Of a stretch of DNA of 64,000 bases, positions 36,401 through 43,240 are shown in pieces. The position numbers and the translations under genes were made by a program. Source of the DNA: Balaenoptera acutorostrata (Eukaryota > Chordata > Mammalia > Artiodactyla > Balaenopteridae); NCBI RefSeq assembly GCF_949987535.1, contig NC_080064.1, positions 46,705,937 through 46,769,936 on the forward strand, given 5' to 3'. Position 1 is the first letter of the stretch; every line of letters starts with the position of its first letter. The notes beneath the pieces were generated by a model. The model saw nothing but the letters and a program-made list of their open reading frames with translations, ran no database searches and was not told the DNA's origin.

Positions 36401-39351
36401 CTTGACCATTTATTATACTATTACAAACAGCTGAGGGCATAAAATAAAACAGTCCTCTGAAGCATCTCTGTACAGAGTTAGAGTATTATACTCCAAATAT
36501 GCAACTTGCTGCTGGACTGACTTGACCCAGGGCTCTCTGAATCTGAAGATCATCAACCTAAAGATCCCTTCCTTACACGAATAAACCCTTTTCCATGACT
36601 CTGAATAAACTTGAATTTTCTTTCTCTGCAAATTTATGCATACATTATGATAGGTGTCACAATATGTTACATTATAAAAGTGCTGGTATTTTTTTAAAAA
36701 GCTACTATAATTCTTAACAAAATTCTTAAAAGTTAAAACTACAAAATGGTAGATGAATTCATCCAAAATGAAGAAAAATCTTGATTCTCTATAATCCCTG
36801 CTCAAATGACAATTTTAAAAGATTTCTCCCTTTTTTCAAAGATGAAGCTATTTTTGTTCCTAAAATTAATTTTATTCTGTCTTCAGCCTTGAATCAAGGG
36901 AGATTCTGTCTGTCAAGACGCAGATGGGAATAACAGTTTGCAAATGAAGTTTATTTTACTGGGTTTTATAATAAATACAAACTTCATCCATCTGTAGTTG
37001 TAGTAACTTACTTGCATATGAGGCAAAAAATGGATGTCAAAACCCAGAAGCATGAGACAGCAGGAGACTCATTTATTCATTCAACAAAGATTTACTGAGC
37101 TCTTTCTCTGCACTAGGCACTGGCTATATGCTGGGGAAAACAACAGTGCCTGTGACATCGTCCCTGCTCTTGGGGGATTCAGGACTCAGGTCCTGAAAAG
37201 GGAACCATGCTGAGTTAGACTGCTTTCAGAAACACAAGTCCTGTGATCTTCTATTCTCACTGTTAAGAAAAATTGCTATATAAGAGATGTGACCAGAATG
37301 GGGGCAAGCATATCAGTCTAGCTCCAACAGAGATGCTGCCATCCACATGCCATTTTGCCAGATACAATACTCAATCCAGTTAAACTTTCTATAGTTTAAA
37401 TGTCTGCTTCTGTCTCAGTAGAATACTAAGTACAAAATGGCCTATATTTTGATAAATAAATATTATCTTTCTAAGTGCCACAATCCTTAGTTTAGTAAGA
37501 TGTCTAATTTCCTAGTGTAAGTCTTAACCTATTCTTTAGCAGTTAAATAGAAGGAAGTAAAAGCTATATTCGACCAAAGACATGCAAACAATTAAATATA
37601 GAAGAAATAAATCATTCCTGAGCCCCATATTCAGGGCTACTTTTTTCATTTTTGAGCATTCCTCAGTTGTATAGGATTCATAAACTGGGCTCACATATTA
37701 AAAAACTAAAACTAAAACAAAAAGCCTGTTCACCTTCACCCCCACCAAAAAAGAAAAAAAAACCAGCACAGCACATTTTTCTTACCTTTTTAAATGCTTC
37801 AGGCATACACCTATCCATAAATCTTTTACAATTCTCATCAGACTCAGAAAGACCTTTGTAAAATAAATGAAACAATATGCCATATTTAGATTTTAGGTAG
37901 TTGCAGAAATCATATATATCATTCCAAGTTCATACATATGGAACTTATTATAGAAACCTTGATTCTTAAAGAATTATTAAAAGCAGAAGACATACATTCT
38001 GATAAAGGAATAGGATGAGAAAGTCACAGTATTATTTATTAATAGCATAATATATCCATTTATATTTATTAATTATTAATATATATTTATTAATAGTATA
38101 ATAAGTAAATACTAATTAGAACTGAAATGGTTGAACTTATGTTTCCATATCAGAGTAACTTTCAATGATCTGACTAAATAGCTAATAGAACACCACCAGC
38201 AGCTACTTTTTAGCCATTATTGTTTTCCTAAACATCTCTTTTAAAAACACAAATATTCTCAATAAATGCCAAAATCACTCTCTTCCCCAAAACAAACTGA
38301 ACTCTGTGCAATAAAATGCACAGAATTGTGCCTGGCATAGAGTAAATGATAAATACTTGCTAAATGAATGAATGAATCCACTGTAAAATTATCCTTCGGA
38401 ATACACTTAAAAGAAAAACTCAATGACAGATTTTGCTTATCAGTGGAGAGACTGTCGAGCACATTTTCTTTTTTCAGTCCTACCACTTAGCATAATACCT
38501 GCATCCTCTCAGGCAATCAATAAATGCTGCTGCTGAGAAGCCAGTCATAAACACACCATGGAAGCTAGTCAAAATATTTCCTTTTGATGTGCCTTGTATT
38601 TAATCACAATGGTAAACTATGCACTTTTAACGAGAAAAAAACATTTGCAAAACACGCGCCCAATTCATCTTATTTTACAAATGAATTCAATATGAAAAAT
38701 AAATTATTATTCTCTCTTTAATATATTTATAATATAGATGCTTCCTTATGTTGATACTTATTCTCCAACCTAGTGATATTTTATTACTCTATTCGTTTAA
38801 TATCTGTAAAGCACTTAAGACAGTGCCAAGAACTTAATAAGCATAAAATATTAAATAAACATTACTTTCTTTTCTTTAAAAAAAAAAAAAGCCACTGCAT
38901 TAAGCCTTAATCTAAAGTGCTCCAAGTTTCTGTGGAAAAGTTAATTTCAATTTCCATAAGGCTTTTCAATTATATTTTAAAGACTCTTACACTCTATTGG
39001 AGCTAGAAGAAAATAGCTGATTTAATTCAACGCTTTTATTCCACAGGGGATAAACAAAGACTAAGAGAGTAAACGATCTAATACAGATGGCCAATGACAG
39101 GAGCTGAGATTAAAGCCAGGCCTCCTATCAAGAGAAAAAAACCAAAAAGTGAAAACTCCTCCTGTGTCCTGAGGTATGAACTTACCAAGTCTTGCTAGGT
39201 AGGTAGACGCCAACAGGCATTTGCCTAGTGACTCTTCCCGCTTGTAAGGTATGGACCAGTGATCCGTCAAAACGCGGCTTTCCAGTTCATATAAATTTGT
39301 TGTAGGGAATTCAATTCCTTCCCCTGAGCAGTTTCCGTTTTCATCATTCTT
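178..39351 (-). CDS. USP24: USP24, partial gene (27 internal coding exons, 959 codons)
   Basis: This is ubiquitin carboxyl-terminal hydrolase 24, a large cysteine deubiquitinase that removes ubiquitin from protein substrates. Twenty-seven exons read in order on the minus strand give one continuous frame of 2877 nt with no stop, and every junction is phase-compatible. Recognisable USP24 stretches include LYELESRVLTDHWSIPYKRE (exon 2), LRLDILLRMLKSPHFSAKMN (exon 10) and LELIGMDFIWKIAMESPDEE (exon 22). The last resembles the USP9X paralogue, but USP9X and USP34 differ clearly elsewhere. The window encodes the helical ARM-like region, then the internal ubiquitin-like domain (exons 26-28). The expected UBA exon lies beyond 64000 and the Cys/His catalytic domain beyond coordinate 1. 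All donors are GT except exon 14 (GC); all acceptors are AG. The open frame argues for a functional gene. Exon numbers assume a single upstream exon. Confidence 0.96.
435..533 (-). CDS. USP24: USP24 exon 27 (99 nt), ubiquitin-like domain helix
   Basis: 33 codons, starting AHSNETIGSVRWKIAKQLCS and ending MFTNDSL. The NETIGSVRWKIA segment is the main helix of the ubiquitin-like fold and matches USP9X NDTIGSVRR in position. The acceptor is CATTTTACAG and the donor GTAGGT. Confidence 0.95.
595..700 (+). repeat. Ancient interspersed repeat fragment, family not assigned
   Basis: The phrase 'taccaggcactgttccag' followed by 'gaacacagcagagaaccc' is of a type repeated many times in mammalian genomes. 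A related copy lies at 37070-37200 and a longer one at 27790-28910. I could not assign the family. Confidence 0.4.
826..1090 (+). repeat. L2 LINE 3' fragment
   Basis: Matches the L2 3' region: 'cctcaggacctttgtacctg', then a 'ggaatgctcttccccaga' block, then 'tctctgttcaaatgtgatc'. It is diverged and lies antisense to USP24 in intron 26. Confidence 0.8.
1267..1377 (-). CDS. USP24: USP24 exon 26 (111 nt), start of ubiquitin-like domain
   Basis: 37 codons, starting DFYSVPRTILPHGASFHGHL and ending KDTFTVE. The hydrophobic strand pattern LLTLNVTYE...FTVE is the first beta hairpin of an internal ubiquitin-like fold. The acceptor is TTTTTCAAG and the donor GTAGGT. Confidence 0.95.
1518..1584 (-). CDS. 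USP24: USP24 exon 25 (67 nt)
   Basis: Completes Arg, then 22 codons starting STKLVIIERLLLLAERYVIT and ending IE. The acceptor is AATTCATAG and the donor GTAAGC. Confidence 0.95.
1585..4072. other. USP24 intron 24, no recognised element
   Basis: AT-rich unique-looking sequence. It has a run of ten G at about 3605-3614 and no SINE, LINE or LTR I could identify. Confidence 0.5.
4073..4188 (-). CDS. USP24: USP24 exon 24 (116 nt)
   Basis: 38 codons plus two bases of Arg, starting AASSALGGPTLTHAVTRATK and ending SVQSPY. It is a Thr/Ala-rich linker ahead of the ubiquitin-like region. The acceptor is TGTTTCGTAG and the donor GTAAGT. An ancient DNA transposon begins about 30 bp upstream of the acceptor. 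Confidence 0.95.
4218..4436 (-). mobile_element. MER20-type hAT-Charlie DNA transposon
   Basis: About 219 bp with terminal-like ends 'cagggtttctcaacctcag' and 'actgagaactaccattct', and internal 'tattgacattttgggctgg' and 'cattgccaaatgtcccctg'. These match the MER20 consensus as I remember it, in reverse orientation. Its end lies about 29 bp from the exon 24 acceptor. Confidence 0.75.
4837..4868 (+). repeat. G-run tract (quadruplex-like)
   Basis: A run of five G is followed by several four- and three-G runs separated by one or two T. The tract is G-rich on the plus strand, so it is C-rich in the USP24 transcript. Confidence 0.7.
5112..5165 (-). CDS. USP24: USP24 exon 23 (54 nt)
   Basis: Eighteen codons, DSVSLHKKFIADCYTRLE. 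The acceptor is TTACTTTTAG and the donor GTGAGT. It is phase 0-0. Confidence 0.94.
5336..5476 (-). CDS. USP24: USP24 exon 22 (141 nt)
   Basis: 47 codons, starting YVEKLELIGMDFIWKIAMES and ending NLNPRLKK. The acceptor is TTTTGAACAG and the donor GTGGGT. It matches the family-wide LELIG-D-W block also found in USP9X. Confidence 0.96.
6459..6535 (-). CDS. USP24: USP24 exon 21 (77 nt)
   Basis: Completes Gly, then 25 codons starting FNLFKTFFENVNLCDHRLKR and ending QGAQL. The acceptor is ATAATTTCAG and the donor GTAAGT. Confidence 0.95.
6575..7715 (+). repeat. Old L1 3' end
   Basis: Degenerate L1 ORF2 C-terminus and 3' UTR. Recognisable parts are 'ctaaaagcttttgtgcttc', the 'aatattactcagccataaaa' block and the terminal 'caataaaaaaactc'. 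There are many stops and no coding capacity. Confidence 0.8.
8026..8137 (-). CDS. USP24: USP24 exon 20 (112 nt)
   Basis: 37 codons plus one base, starting MCFEWFTKGQHDLESDVQQQ and ending SYEITMN with the first base of Gly. The acceptor is GATCCGCAG and the donor GTAGGG. Confidence 0.95.
8385..8515 (-). repeat. MIR SINE
   Basis: Reverse-complement MIR: 'ctatgtgccaggcactgtgc', then 'aaatgagatgaggaaac'. Confidence 0.75.
9004..9135 (-). CDS. USP24: USP24 exon 19 (132 nt)
   Basis: 44 codons, starting YLEAHLKFLAFFLQEATLYL and ending VCELDRE. The acceptor is CTTTTTCCAG and the donor GTAAGA. The pattern resembles the USP9X RLNFLRFLLKDGQLWL helix. Confidence 0.95.
9136..9787. other. USP24 intron 18, no recognised element
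   Basis: AT-rich. Intron 17 (9938-10599) is similar: it has an A15 run near 10170 and nothing else recognised. Confidence 0.5.
9788..9937 (-). CDS. USP24: USP24 exon 18 (150 nt)
   Basis: 50 codons, starting SIIQDLKKNFEIVKLVTGSL and ending VDGRYTYRE. The acceptor is TTTCTCCAAG and the donor GTATCT, which is weak. It contains a small-residue-rich AAAVAGPGGL turn. Confidence 0.95.
10600..10707 (-). CDS. USP24: USP24 exon 17 (108 nt)
   Basis: 36 codons, starting SSQLNNPQFVWVVPALRQLH and ending YQKQDK. The acceptor is TAACTCTAG and the donor GTAAGA. The WVVPAL helix has a counterpart in USP9X (WVIPAL), as expected for paralogues. Confidence 0.95.
10708..12955. other. Repeat-poor part of USP24 intron 16
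   Basis: AT-rich with no clear mobile element. The open frame at 12251-12505 has no recognised similarity and no context supporting a gene. Confidence 0.4.
12960..13320 (+). repeat. Possible ancient CR1/L3-like LINE fragment
   Basis: It has the arrangement of CR1/L3 3' ends: 'gtcaactagtttagcctgc', 'ggcagtgcattctgtgtc', and 'ctcttctcaaggttgaatat' followed by 'cccagttcttcatctgcc'. It is very diverged, and the assignment is from memory. Confidence 0.4.
13518..13570 (-). repeat. MIR fragment
   Basis: Short reverse MIR tail: 'aacatttattgaaaggctgc' with 'gggcactgtgctagga'. Confidence 0.5.
14200..15888. other. USP24 intron 16, proximal part
   Basis: No confident repeat. 15070-15380 is locally GC-richer than its surroundings, without a recognisable gene or repeat. 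Confidence 0.4.
15889..15936 (-). CDS. USP24: USP24 exon 16 (48 nt)
   Basis: Sixteen codons, PGEWSGLEKNKKDGFK. The acceptor is AATTTTCAG and the donor GTAAGA. It is a small symmetric exon with a lysine-rich linker. Confidence 0.94.
16146..16307 (-). CDS. USP24: USP24 exon 15 (162 nt)
   Basis: 54 codons, starting VLDVLWELAHLPTLPSSLIQ and ending CIEDIKR. The acceptor is TTATCGTAG. The donor GTTGGT has an unusual T at position +3. It is phase 0-0. Confidence 0.95.
16399..16494 (-). CDS. USP24: USP24 exon 14 (96 nt), GC donor
   Basis: 32 codons, starting SWETETDRVRQKLLSLIGRI and ending ETTSGK. The acceptor is CGTTCTACAG. The donor reads AAAG then GCAGGA, a GC rather than GT site. Reading on would meet an in-frame TAG within the 91-bp intron, and no usable GT lies nearby. 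Confidence 0.93.
16701..16808 (-). CDS. USP24: USP24 exon 13 (108 nt)
   Basis: 36 codons, starting SGQSSTVIENIHTIIAAAAV and ending LFVLIQK. The acceptor is CTTTTCTAG and the donor GTATGT. It is phase 0-0. Confidence 0.95.
17373..17476 (-). CDS. USP24: USP24 exon 12 (104 nt)
   Basis: Completes the split Gly, then 34 codons starting NIDQAQYCDRIKGIIELLGS and ending KIWKIQ. The acceptor is CTTCTCTTAG and the donor GTAAGT. Confidence 0.95.
17673..17787 (-). CDS. USP24: USP24 exon 11 (115 nt)
   Basis: 38 codons plus one base, starting VTKLIEDSTLSKSVKNAIDT and ending VLSIALE with the first base of Gly. The acceptor is CTTTTTTAG and the donor GTAAGT. Confidence 0.95.
17985..18400 (+). repeat. Probable ancient interspersed (LTR-like) repeat, unassigned
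   Basis: Head 'gattggctcagggatgcaca' and tail 'cacttgcagccaagaatcc' followed by 'taattaaca' resemble a known mammalian repeat type with a ggctcaggga head and a cttgcaaccaa tail. The family name is not certain. Confidence 0.4.
18926..19084 (-). CDS. USP24: USP24 exon 10 (159 nt)
   Basis: 53 codons, starting RLVSIPELLSAIKLLCMRFQ and ending NSLKE. The donor is GTAAGT. The acceptor is TACATAAAAG, where purines separate the pyrimidine tract from the AG, so it looks weak. The helical repeat is strongly conserved and diagnostic for USP24 rather than USP9X. Confidence 0.96.
19699..19773 (-). CDS. USP24: USP24 exon 9 (75 nt)
   Basis: 25 codons, starting PMLDPVILTTIQDVRSVEEK and ending DLKDK. The acceptor is TTTCTTGCAG and the donor GTAATG. 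It is phase 0-0. Confidence 0.95.
20515..20660 (-). repeat. MIR SINE
   Basis: Reverse MIR with 'ccactattttacagataaag' and 'gaagtcacacaaggagcaag'. Confidence 0.7.
20806..21142 (+). mobile_element. CHR-2 SINE, long form
   Basis: tRNA-derived head 'ggacttccctggtggcacag', full body with repeated 'ccacaactactga' units and a poly(A) tail. It is flanked by a perfect 13-bp target duplication, aaagtacactgtg, at 20791-20803 and 21143-21155. Confidence 0.93.
22322..22387 (-). CDS. USP24: USP24 exon 8 (66 nt)
   Basis: 22 codons, starting AVSALVQPLGVCAEYLNSSV and ending VQ. The acceptor is CTTTTTTCAG and the donor GTAAGA. It is phase 0-0. Confidence 0.95.
22600..24250 (+). repeat. Old L1 ORF2 and 3' region
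   Basis: Degenerate L1-like sequence with ORF2-like traces 'cctctgtatggcaaaaagac', 'aggaatctatccttcagaa' and a 3' UTR-like end. No intact frame. The exact subfamily is unclear. Confidence 0.6.
24362..24670 (-). mobile_element. CHR-2 SINE
   Basis: Complement of the CHR-2 body, ending at the head complement 'gccaccagggaagccc'. Imperfect flanking repeats are ttattgtgactttt (24348-24361) and ttactgtgaaattt (24671-24684). Same strand as USP24. Confidence 0.9.
25808..26168 (-). mobile_element. CHR-2 SINE (deleted form) with compound 3' tail
   Basis: The SINE core is 25881-26168. On the minus strand its AAAT-rich tail is followed by about 53 bp of unrelated sequence (25828-25880) and then a second poly(A) (25806-25827). 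A perfect 12-bp duplication, ctaaacaatctt, lies at 25796-25807 and 26169-26180 and encloses the whole unit. Confidence 0.9.
26575..26640 (-). CDS. USP24: USP24 exon 7 (66 nt)
   Basis: 22 codons, starting FGELGGFAAIQAKLHSEDIE and ending LG. The acceptor is TTTCTTCTCAG and the donor GTAAGT. It is phase 0-0. With exon 6 it forms a 102-nt in-frame cassette between two oppositely oriented SINEs. Confidence 0.95.
26977..27012 (-). CDS. USP24: USP24 exon 6 (36-nt micro-exon)
   Basis: Twelve codons, EPHGWVVDLVNK. The acceptor is TTTCTCATAG and the donor GTATAA, a weak donor. It is symmetric (phase 0-0), so skipping would keep the frame. It lies just downstream (in transcription) of a plus-strand SINE at 27131. 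Confidence 0.94.
27131..27462 (+). mobile_element. CHR-2 SINE (deleted form) with internal 24-bp duplication
   Basis: Head 'gggcttccctggtggcgcag', tail (AAAT)n. The 13-bp target duplication aaaaaatatttga lies at 27118-27130 and 27463-27475. A 24-bp unit is repeated in tandem at 27315-27338 and 27339-27362. Confidence 0.93.
27790..28910 (+). repeat. Ancient interspersed repeat, family not assigned
   Basis: Contains the phrases 'tggatacagaacagtgact', 'cagagctcatattctagcag', 'aacctctctgaagaggtgg' and 'gtccaggcagagaggctg', an arrangement found in many mammalian loci. Extent and family are uncertain. Confidence 0.45.
30151..30360 (+). mobile_element. CHR-family SINE, short variant
   Basis: Head 'gggacttccctggtggtcca' and 'ggttcgatccctggtcaggg'. 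Tail (AAAT)n A12. A perfect 15-bp duplication, aagaacagaatgaga, lies at 30136-30150 and 30361-30375. Confidence 0.9.
30682..30998 (+). mobile_element. CHR-2 SINE, long form
   Basis: Full CHR-2 body ending in A-rich tail. Near-perfect flanking repeats aaagccagaggaca and aaagccagaagaca sit within the HAL1-like element, marking a later insertion. Confidence 0.92.
31865..31960 (-). repeat. MIR fragment
   Basis: Reverse MIR: 'ttctgagtacttactaaag' and 'catttaatcttcacaac'. Confidence 0.6.
31975..32145 (+). repeat. MIR SINE
   Basis: Forward MIR: 'cttgggcaagtacttaacct', 'ctcagtttctcatctacaaa' and 'atgggggtaaaaatagta'. It is head to head with the reverse MIR just before it. Confidence 0.8.
32310..32440 (+). 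repeat. L2 LINE 3' terminus
   Basis: 'gctgtaagttagaagccatg', 'ggcaggaactatttattt' and 'caaatgttcaataaatg' are the usual L2 3' end order. Confidence 0.7.
33076..33198 (-). CDS. USP24: USP24 exon 5 (123 nt)
   Basis: 41 codons, starting AFNPDNEYHFKNRMKVSQRN and ending SPVSTFQK. The acceptor is GAATCTAG and the donor GTAAAC. It is phase 0 at both ends. Confidence 0.95.
33880..34023 (-). CDS. USP24: USP24 exon 4 (144 nt)
   Basis: 48 codons, starting LLTSSAVHKWGTEIHEGIYN and ending GLLAVLTM. The acceptor is TTTTTATAG and the donor GTACAG, which is weak. It encodes amphipathic helices of the N-terminal helical region. Confidence 0.95.
34255..34379 (+). mobile_element. CHR-1-like SINE (short form)
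   Basis: Head 'gaattccctggtggttcagt' and 'ggttcaatccctggtctggg', then a short tail of AAAT units. Flanking repeats are aagacagtttg (34244-34254) and aaaacagtttg (34380-34390). Confidence 0.88.
34440..34640 (+). repeat. MIR SINE
   Basis: Forward MIR: 'tttctagctgtgtggtcttg' and 'tctcatctcaaaagaggga'. Confidence 0.7.
35721..36055 (+). mobile_element. CHR-2 SINE, long form
   Basis: Head 'agggactttcctggcagtgc', complete body and poly(A). The 10-bp duplication aaagaatcca lies at 35711-35720 and 36056-36065. Confidence 0.92.
37070..37200 (+). repeat. Ancient interspersed repeat fragment, family not assigned
   Basis: 'tttattcattcaacaaagat', 'ctctgcactaggcactggct' and 'ctgctcttgggggattcag' match the same kind of repeat as at 595-700. 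Confidence 0.45.
37786..37853 (-). CDS. USP24: USP24 exon 3 (68 nt)
   Basis: Completes the split Gly codon, then reads LSESDENCKRFMDRCMPEAF and two Lys. The acceptor is TTTACAAAG and the donor GTAAGA. It ends in phase 0. Confidence 0.95.
39186..39351 (-). CDS. USP24: USP24 exon 2 (166 nt)
   Basis: Starts KNDENGNC and ends ...YLARL plus the first base of a Gly codon. The acceptor is TTTGTCAG and the donor GTAAGT. It covers codons 1-55 of the window and would join the UBA and Gly-rich exon upstream. The length is not a multiple of three, so skipping it would break the frame. A TG repeat and T run lie directly upstream of its acceptor. Confidence 0.95.
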
Positions 39352-39373
39352 CTGACAAAGAGGGATTATGGTT

Positions 39374-39407
39374 AAAAAAAAAAAACACACACACACACAC
39401 ACACACA
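39374..39407 (-). repeat. (TG)11 T12 tract upstream of exon 2 acceptor
   Basis: On the plus strand A12 (39374-39385) is followed by (CA)11 (39386-39407). In the USP24 transcript this is a UG repeat followed by a U run, ending 22 nt before exon 2, where the polypyrimidine tract and branch site should lie. Confidence 0.95.
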
Positions 39408-39669
39408 AATAATTAGTGACTACTTAAAAAATTTTCAATTTAACACAAAGCAGATCCTTAATCACTGGTAGCCATTAATTCCAAGATTGTGAATTCCACA
39501 TTTCTTTCTCGTAATCACATCTTTCACCAAGACTATTTGAAATATCCTCAGCTTTTATCAATGTGGCATCCCAACTCTCTCAGAAGGTGAGCTCATCTCA
39601 TTCTTCAAAAATGAACTCTCTTAATCTCTTGTTATAAATATCAAATCTACCTCCACCTACAGCCCCTTT

Positions 39670-40425
39670 TCTCACGCTCTCCCAAAGTGGCAATTGTTAA
39701 GGTCACCACACTGAAGGCTGCATCATTCAATCCAGTGGACATGTTTCAGTCCTTATCTTACTTTTCAGGAATATCTGACCTTCTGCCTGCTTCCTCTTCT
39801 TGGTACGCTAGATTCCCTCCCCTTACCTCCCAGGATAACATGCTTCCCTGTTCTCCTCTGGGGTCTGTAGTTCCTTCTGTCTCCTCTTCTGGTACATCCT
39901 CCCCTTCCTAGCCATCGAACACTGGAGTTTCTCAAACTCTCTGCTCAGTGAATGGCACCACATTCATTTGGCAGCACAGCCAGAAAGCAGGACACATTCT
40001 TAAAACCCTATTCTCCCATCTCCACCCCTAAGACTACGTGATCAGACCTCCTATATTTCTCTCAAATCCATCTACTTCTGTCCATCTCCACAGGGATGCC
40101 GCTACTCCGGAACTCATCCTTCTGCCCTCTTTAACCTACTTAACTCTTAAACCTTCTAAACTCTTTCAGAGAAAAACCTTTCCAGAACTTCTAAACACTG
40201 TCAAATTCCTTTAATTATTTTATACCCCTACCATCCTGAACTTCTCCTTCATAACACAACTCACAGATATAATTTTACATTTATTTGTGATTTATTCTGT
40301 TTGCCCCCACTAGACCAAGCGAGCCATGAGGACAAGGACTGTTTCTGACCACTTCTGTATCTCTAAAACCTAGTGCCTAACACAAAGTAGGTATTTAAAA
40401 CATATTTTTAAATAGAAAACTAATT
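39670..40425 (+). repeat. L2 LINE, diverged
   Basis: The order is L2-like: 'ccagtggacatgtttcagtc', 'cttatcttacttttcagga', later 'gccatgaggacaaggactgt' and 'acctagtgcctaacacaaag'. It is antisense to USP24. Confidence 0.6.
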
Positions 40426-41204
40426 CATGCAAAGTTTCAACTATCAGTGGGGTAACTGCCAAACTTTCCATCAGTTCTCGCTATAATAATCTGTAGTAAA
40501 TCAAACGGAACCCCTCCTCCCAAATGGCCTAACACCTGGCTCCTTTGAAAACTTAACCATTTTCACAATCCACTCTATAATTTGATCATTACAAAATAAA
40601 ACCGTTCCATTAAAAAAATTCACCTTTAGCCTCAATGAAGGAAAAGACCATAAATATAAAGCAGAAATGATTTAAAAACACACTGAAAAACAATTTTCAA
40701 CCCCACATGAATGATATCTAAAGGAATACAACACATTTTTTTTCAGGTTCATGGCTAAATTGGGATGAAAATAAGACAAAAAACAGGAAGGTAATAAAAA
40801 TTAAAAATGGAGTAGAAGACGATATAATTGGGGGTGAAGAGCGAGGGGTGGTGGATGAAGTAAATTTAGAATCATAATGTTTGGGGATAATTCAGTTTTT
40901 AAACACAATACTTTCAGAAATATTTTTAATTAATAAGTTCTGTAAATAAACCACTTTACTTAAAGGAACTGAGGAGAATCAAAATGTAAAGATTTTAAGA
41001 CAGTCTCAAAATTGTACACTTGTTAAATGCTTAAATTTATGAACCTAGGATCAAAGTAGAATTAAGGCATATAAAAATAGAATTCAGTTGGATGATGGGA
41101 ATATGTCATTACTATGAAATATCTACCATTAATTTCTACAGGAAGTTAATAGATCAAATCATGTATGAAATCATCAAATGTACCTAGCAACTATGAAAAC
41201 CAAG

Positions 41205-41410
41205 AGCCTCCGAATGGGATCATTGCCCTTGTGAGAGTCACAGTAGAGCTTGCATCCCCTCTCTGCTCTCCACACAACAAGAAGACGGCAGCCTGTGACC
41301 CAGAGGAGGACCCTCACTAGAATGCAACCATGCTGGTACCCTGATCTTGGACTTCCAGCCTCAAGAACCACGAGAAATAAATCGCTACTGTTTAGAAGCC
41401 GACAAACAAA
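41205..41410 (+). repeat. MLT1-type (ERVL-MaLR) LTR, 3' part
   Basis: Old, partial, non-coding LTR remnant. 'gatcttggacttccagcctc' and 'aagaaccacgagaaataaat' match the 3' half of MaLR LTRs; compare the fuller copy at 62376. Confidence 0.6.
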
Positions 41411-41949
41411 ACCTGCCTAAAGCTAAGAGCTTCCTTGGGTGGGGGTGGGGGGAGACCTTTAACGTCATCAGTAATGACACAAACATCATGTGCCTCCTGA
41501 ATGGACGAACTGTAAAGGGCACAACATCATTTCTGTGACAGTCCTGCCAAAAATGCAGCCCGTCTCTAGTTATGAGGAAACCCAAAATGAGGAACAACCT
41601 AAAAAATAACTAGCCTGTATTCTTCAAAAATGTCAAAGTCATGAAAGATTGAGGAAGACTGGACAGACATAACAACTAAATGCAGCATGGGATCCTGGAT
41701 TAGATCTTGAACCAGGAATTTTGATTTGTTTAATTTTACTTCTTGGCTTCAAAGGATTTTAGTACTGGATCAATGTTAATTTCCCGATTTGGATAATCTA
41801 CTGAGGTTACATAAGAGAATATCCTCATTTGTAAGAAATATACACTGAAGTATTTAAGTGTAAAGGGATATCATGTCTTTAATTTATTCTCAAACATTTC
41901 AGAGAAAACAACAACAAAACACACACATGCTTTTACATACACATGCACA

Positions 41950-42190
41950 TTGTACATACATGGATATTCATATTTAGAGAAAAAAAGAAGAATAAAGAGA
42001 ATGTGATAAAATGTTAACATCTGAAGAACCTGAATAAAGTTTATATAAAAATTTCAAATTTATATAAAGGTTATATAAATAATTTGAGATTTACAGAAAA
42101 GTTGCAAAAATAGTTTTGTGCTATTCTTGCAACGTTTTTGTAAACCTGGAATTATTTCAAAATTTAAAAAATTTAGTAAAATAAATATAT
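41950..42190 (+). repeat. Old L1 3' UTR fragment (possible)
   Basis: 'aatgtgataaaatgttaaca' and 'gctattcttgcaacgttttt' with a final 'ttatttcaaaatttaaaa' resemble old L1 3' ends. Confidence 0.45.
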
Positions 42191-42649
42191 AAAAACATAG
42201 ATTTTTGAAGAACCTAATGAATTAGAGAGGTAGGGACTCACCTATAGTGGTAAAAAAAAAAAGTTAAATTATACTTAGTATGTTCTACTTAAGAATCCCA
42301 TGCCACTTGGTAACATAATTTGGTTTCTAAATACCTTTGTTTTTGTCTTAAATTACCAAATAAGTAATACATGTTCATTGTAGAAAATATGAATAGCAAA
42401 AAATAAAACCCACCGTTAATTTCACCACTTATAAATTAATCACACTGACATTTTAATAAATATTTTTCCAGTAAAAGCTTTTATTTTTTTACAGATTTTT
42501 TTCCTTAAAAATTCACAAATGTGGAATTAACCTCATTCTCATCACCTCCATAGTCTCTCATCATTCCATTATTAAAGACAGGATTAATGCAGTATTTCTT
42601 TTCCTATCTGATTTAAAAGACAGATGCACAAAGCAATAATTACAAAACC

Positions 42650-43240
42650 ATGTTAATGGGCTTATAATGAATACAGATGTGACCCATATGATAATAATAG
42701 CACAAAAGGCGGGGGGGTGGTGGAGAACAGAGTTATATTGGAAGAATGTTTTGTACACTATTGAAATTAAGTTGGTATTAATTCGAATTACAATGCTATA
42801 GATCAGGATGTTAATTGTAATCTACAGGGCAACCACTAATAAAATAACTTTAAAAATTACACAGTGAAAGAAAAAACAAGGGAATTAAGATTGTACACTG
42901 GAAAATATACTTAATACAAAACAGAGGAGTAATGGAGGATTAGAGGATTAAAAGGCATAACACATAGAAGACAAATAGCAAGATGGCAGATGTAAATCTT
43001 GTTTTATCAAATAATTATATTAAATTATAACTATCAGCAATATATGAAATGAAAATGGACTAAATGCTCTAAACAAAAGGCAGAGATTTGCAGAATGAAT
43101 TTTTAAAAAGTGATCCAACTGTCTACAACAGATACCCTTTAGATTAAAAGACATAAAGAGGTTGAAATAAAAGGGTGGAAAAAGATATATCACACACAGG
43201 TAAAGGTGGTGGAGTGGCTATATTAGTAACAAACAGAATA
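42650..43240 (+). repeat. Old L1, part split off by Tigger1
   Basis: Degenerate L1 sequence around the ORF2 start. It stops at the Tigger1 5' terminus (TA at 43239-43240) and appears to resume at 53321 with ORF2-like sequence ('gacaaagagggatacttcat'). Confidence 0.6.

Noticed and set aside
178..39351. Assignment to USP9X or USP34 instead of USP24
   Set aside because: Shared blocks such as LELIG-D-W occur in the family, but exons 2-5 and 10-16 follow USP24 and not the remembered USP9X or USP34 sequence.
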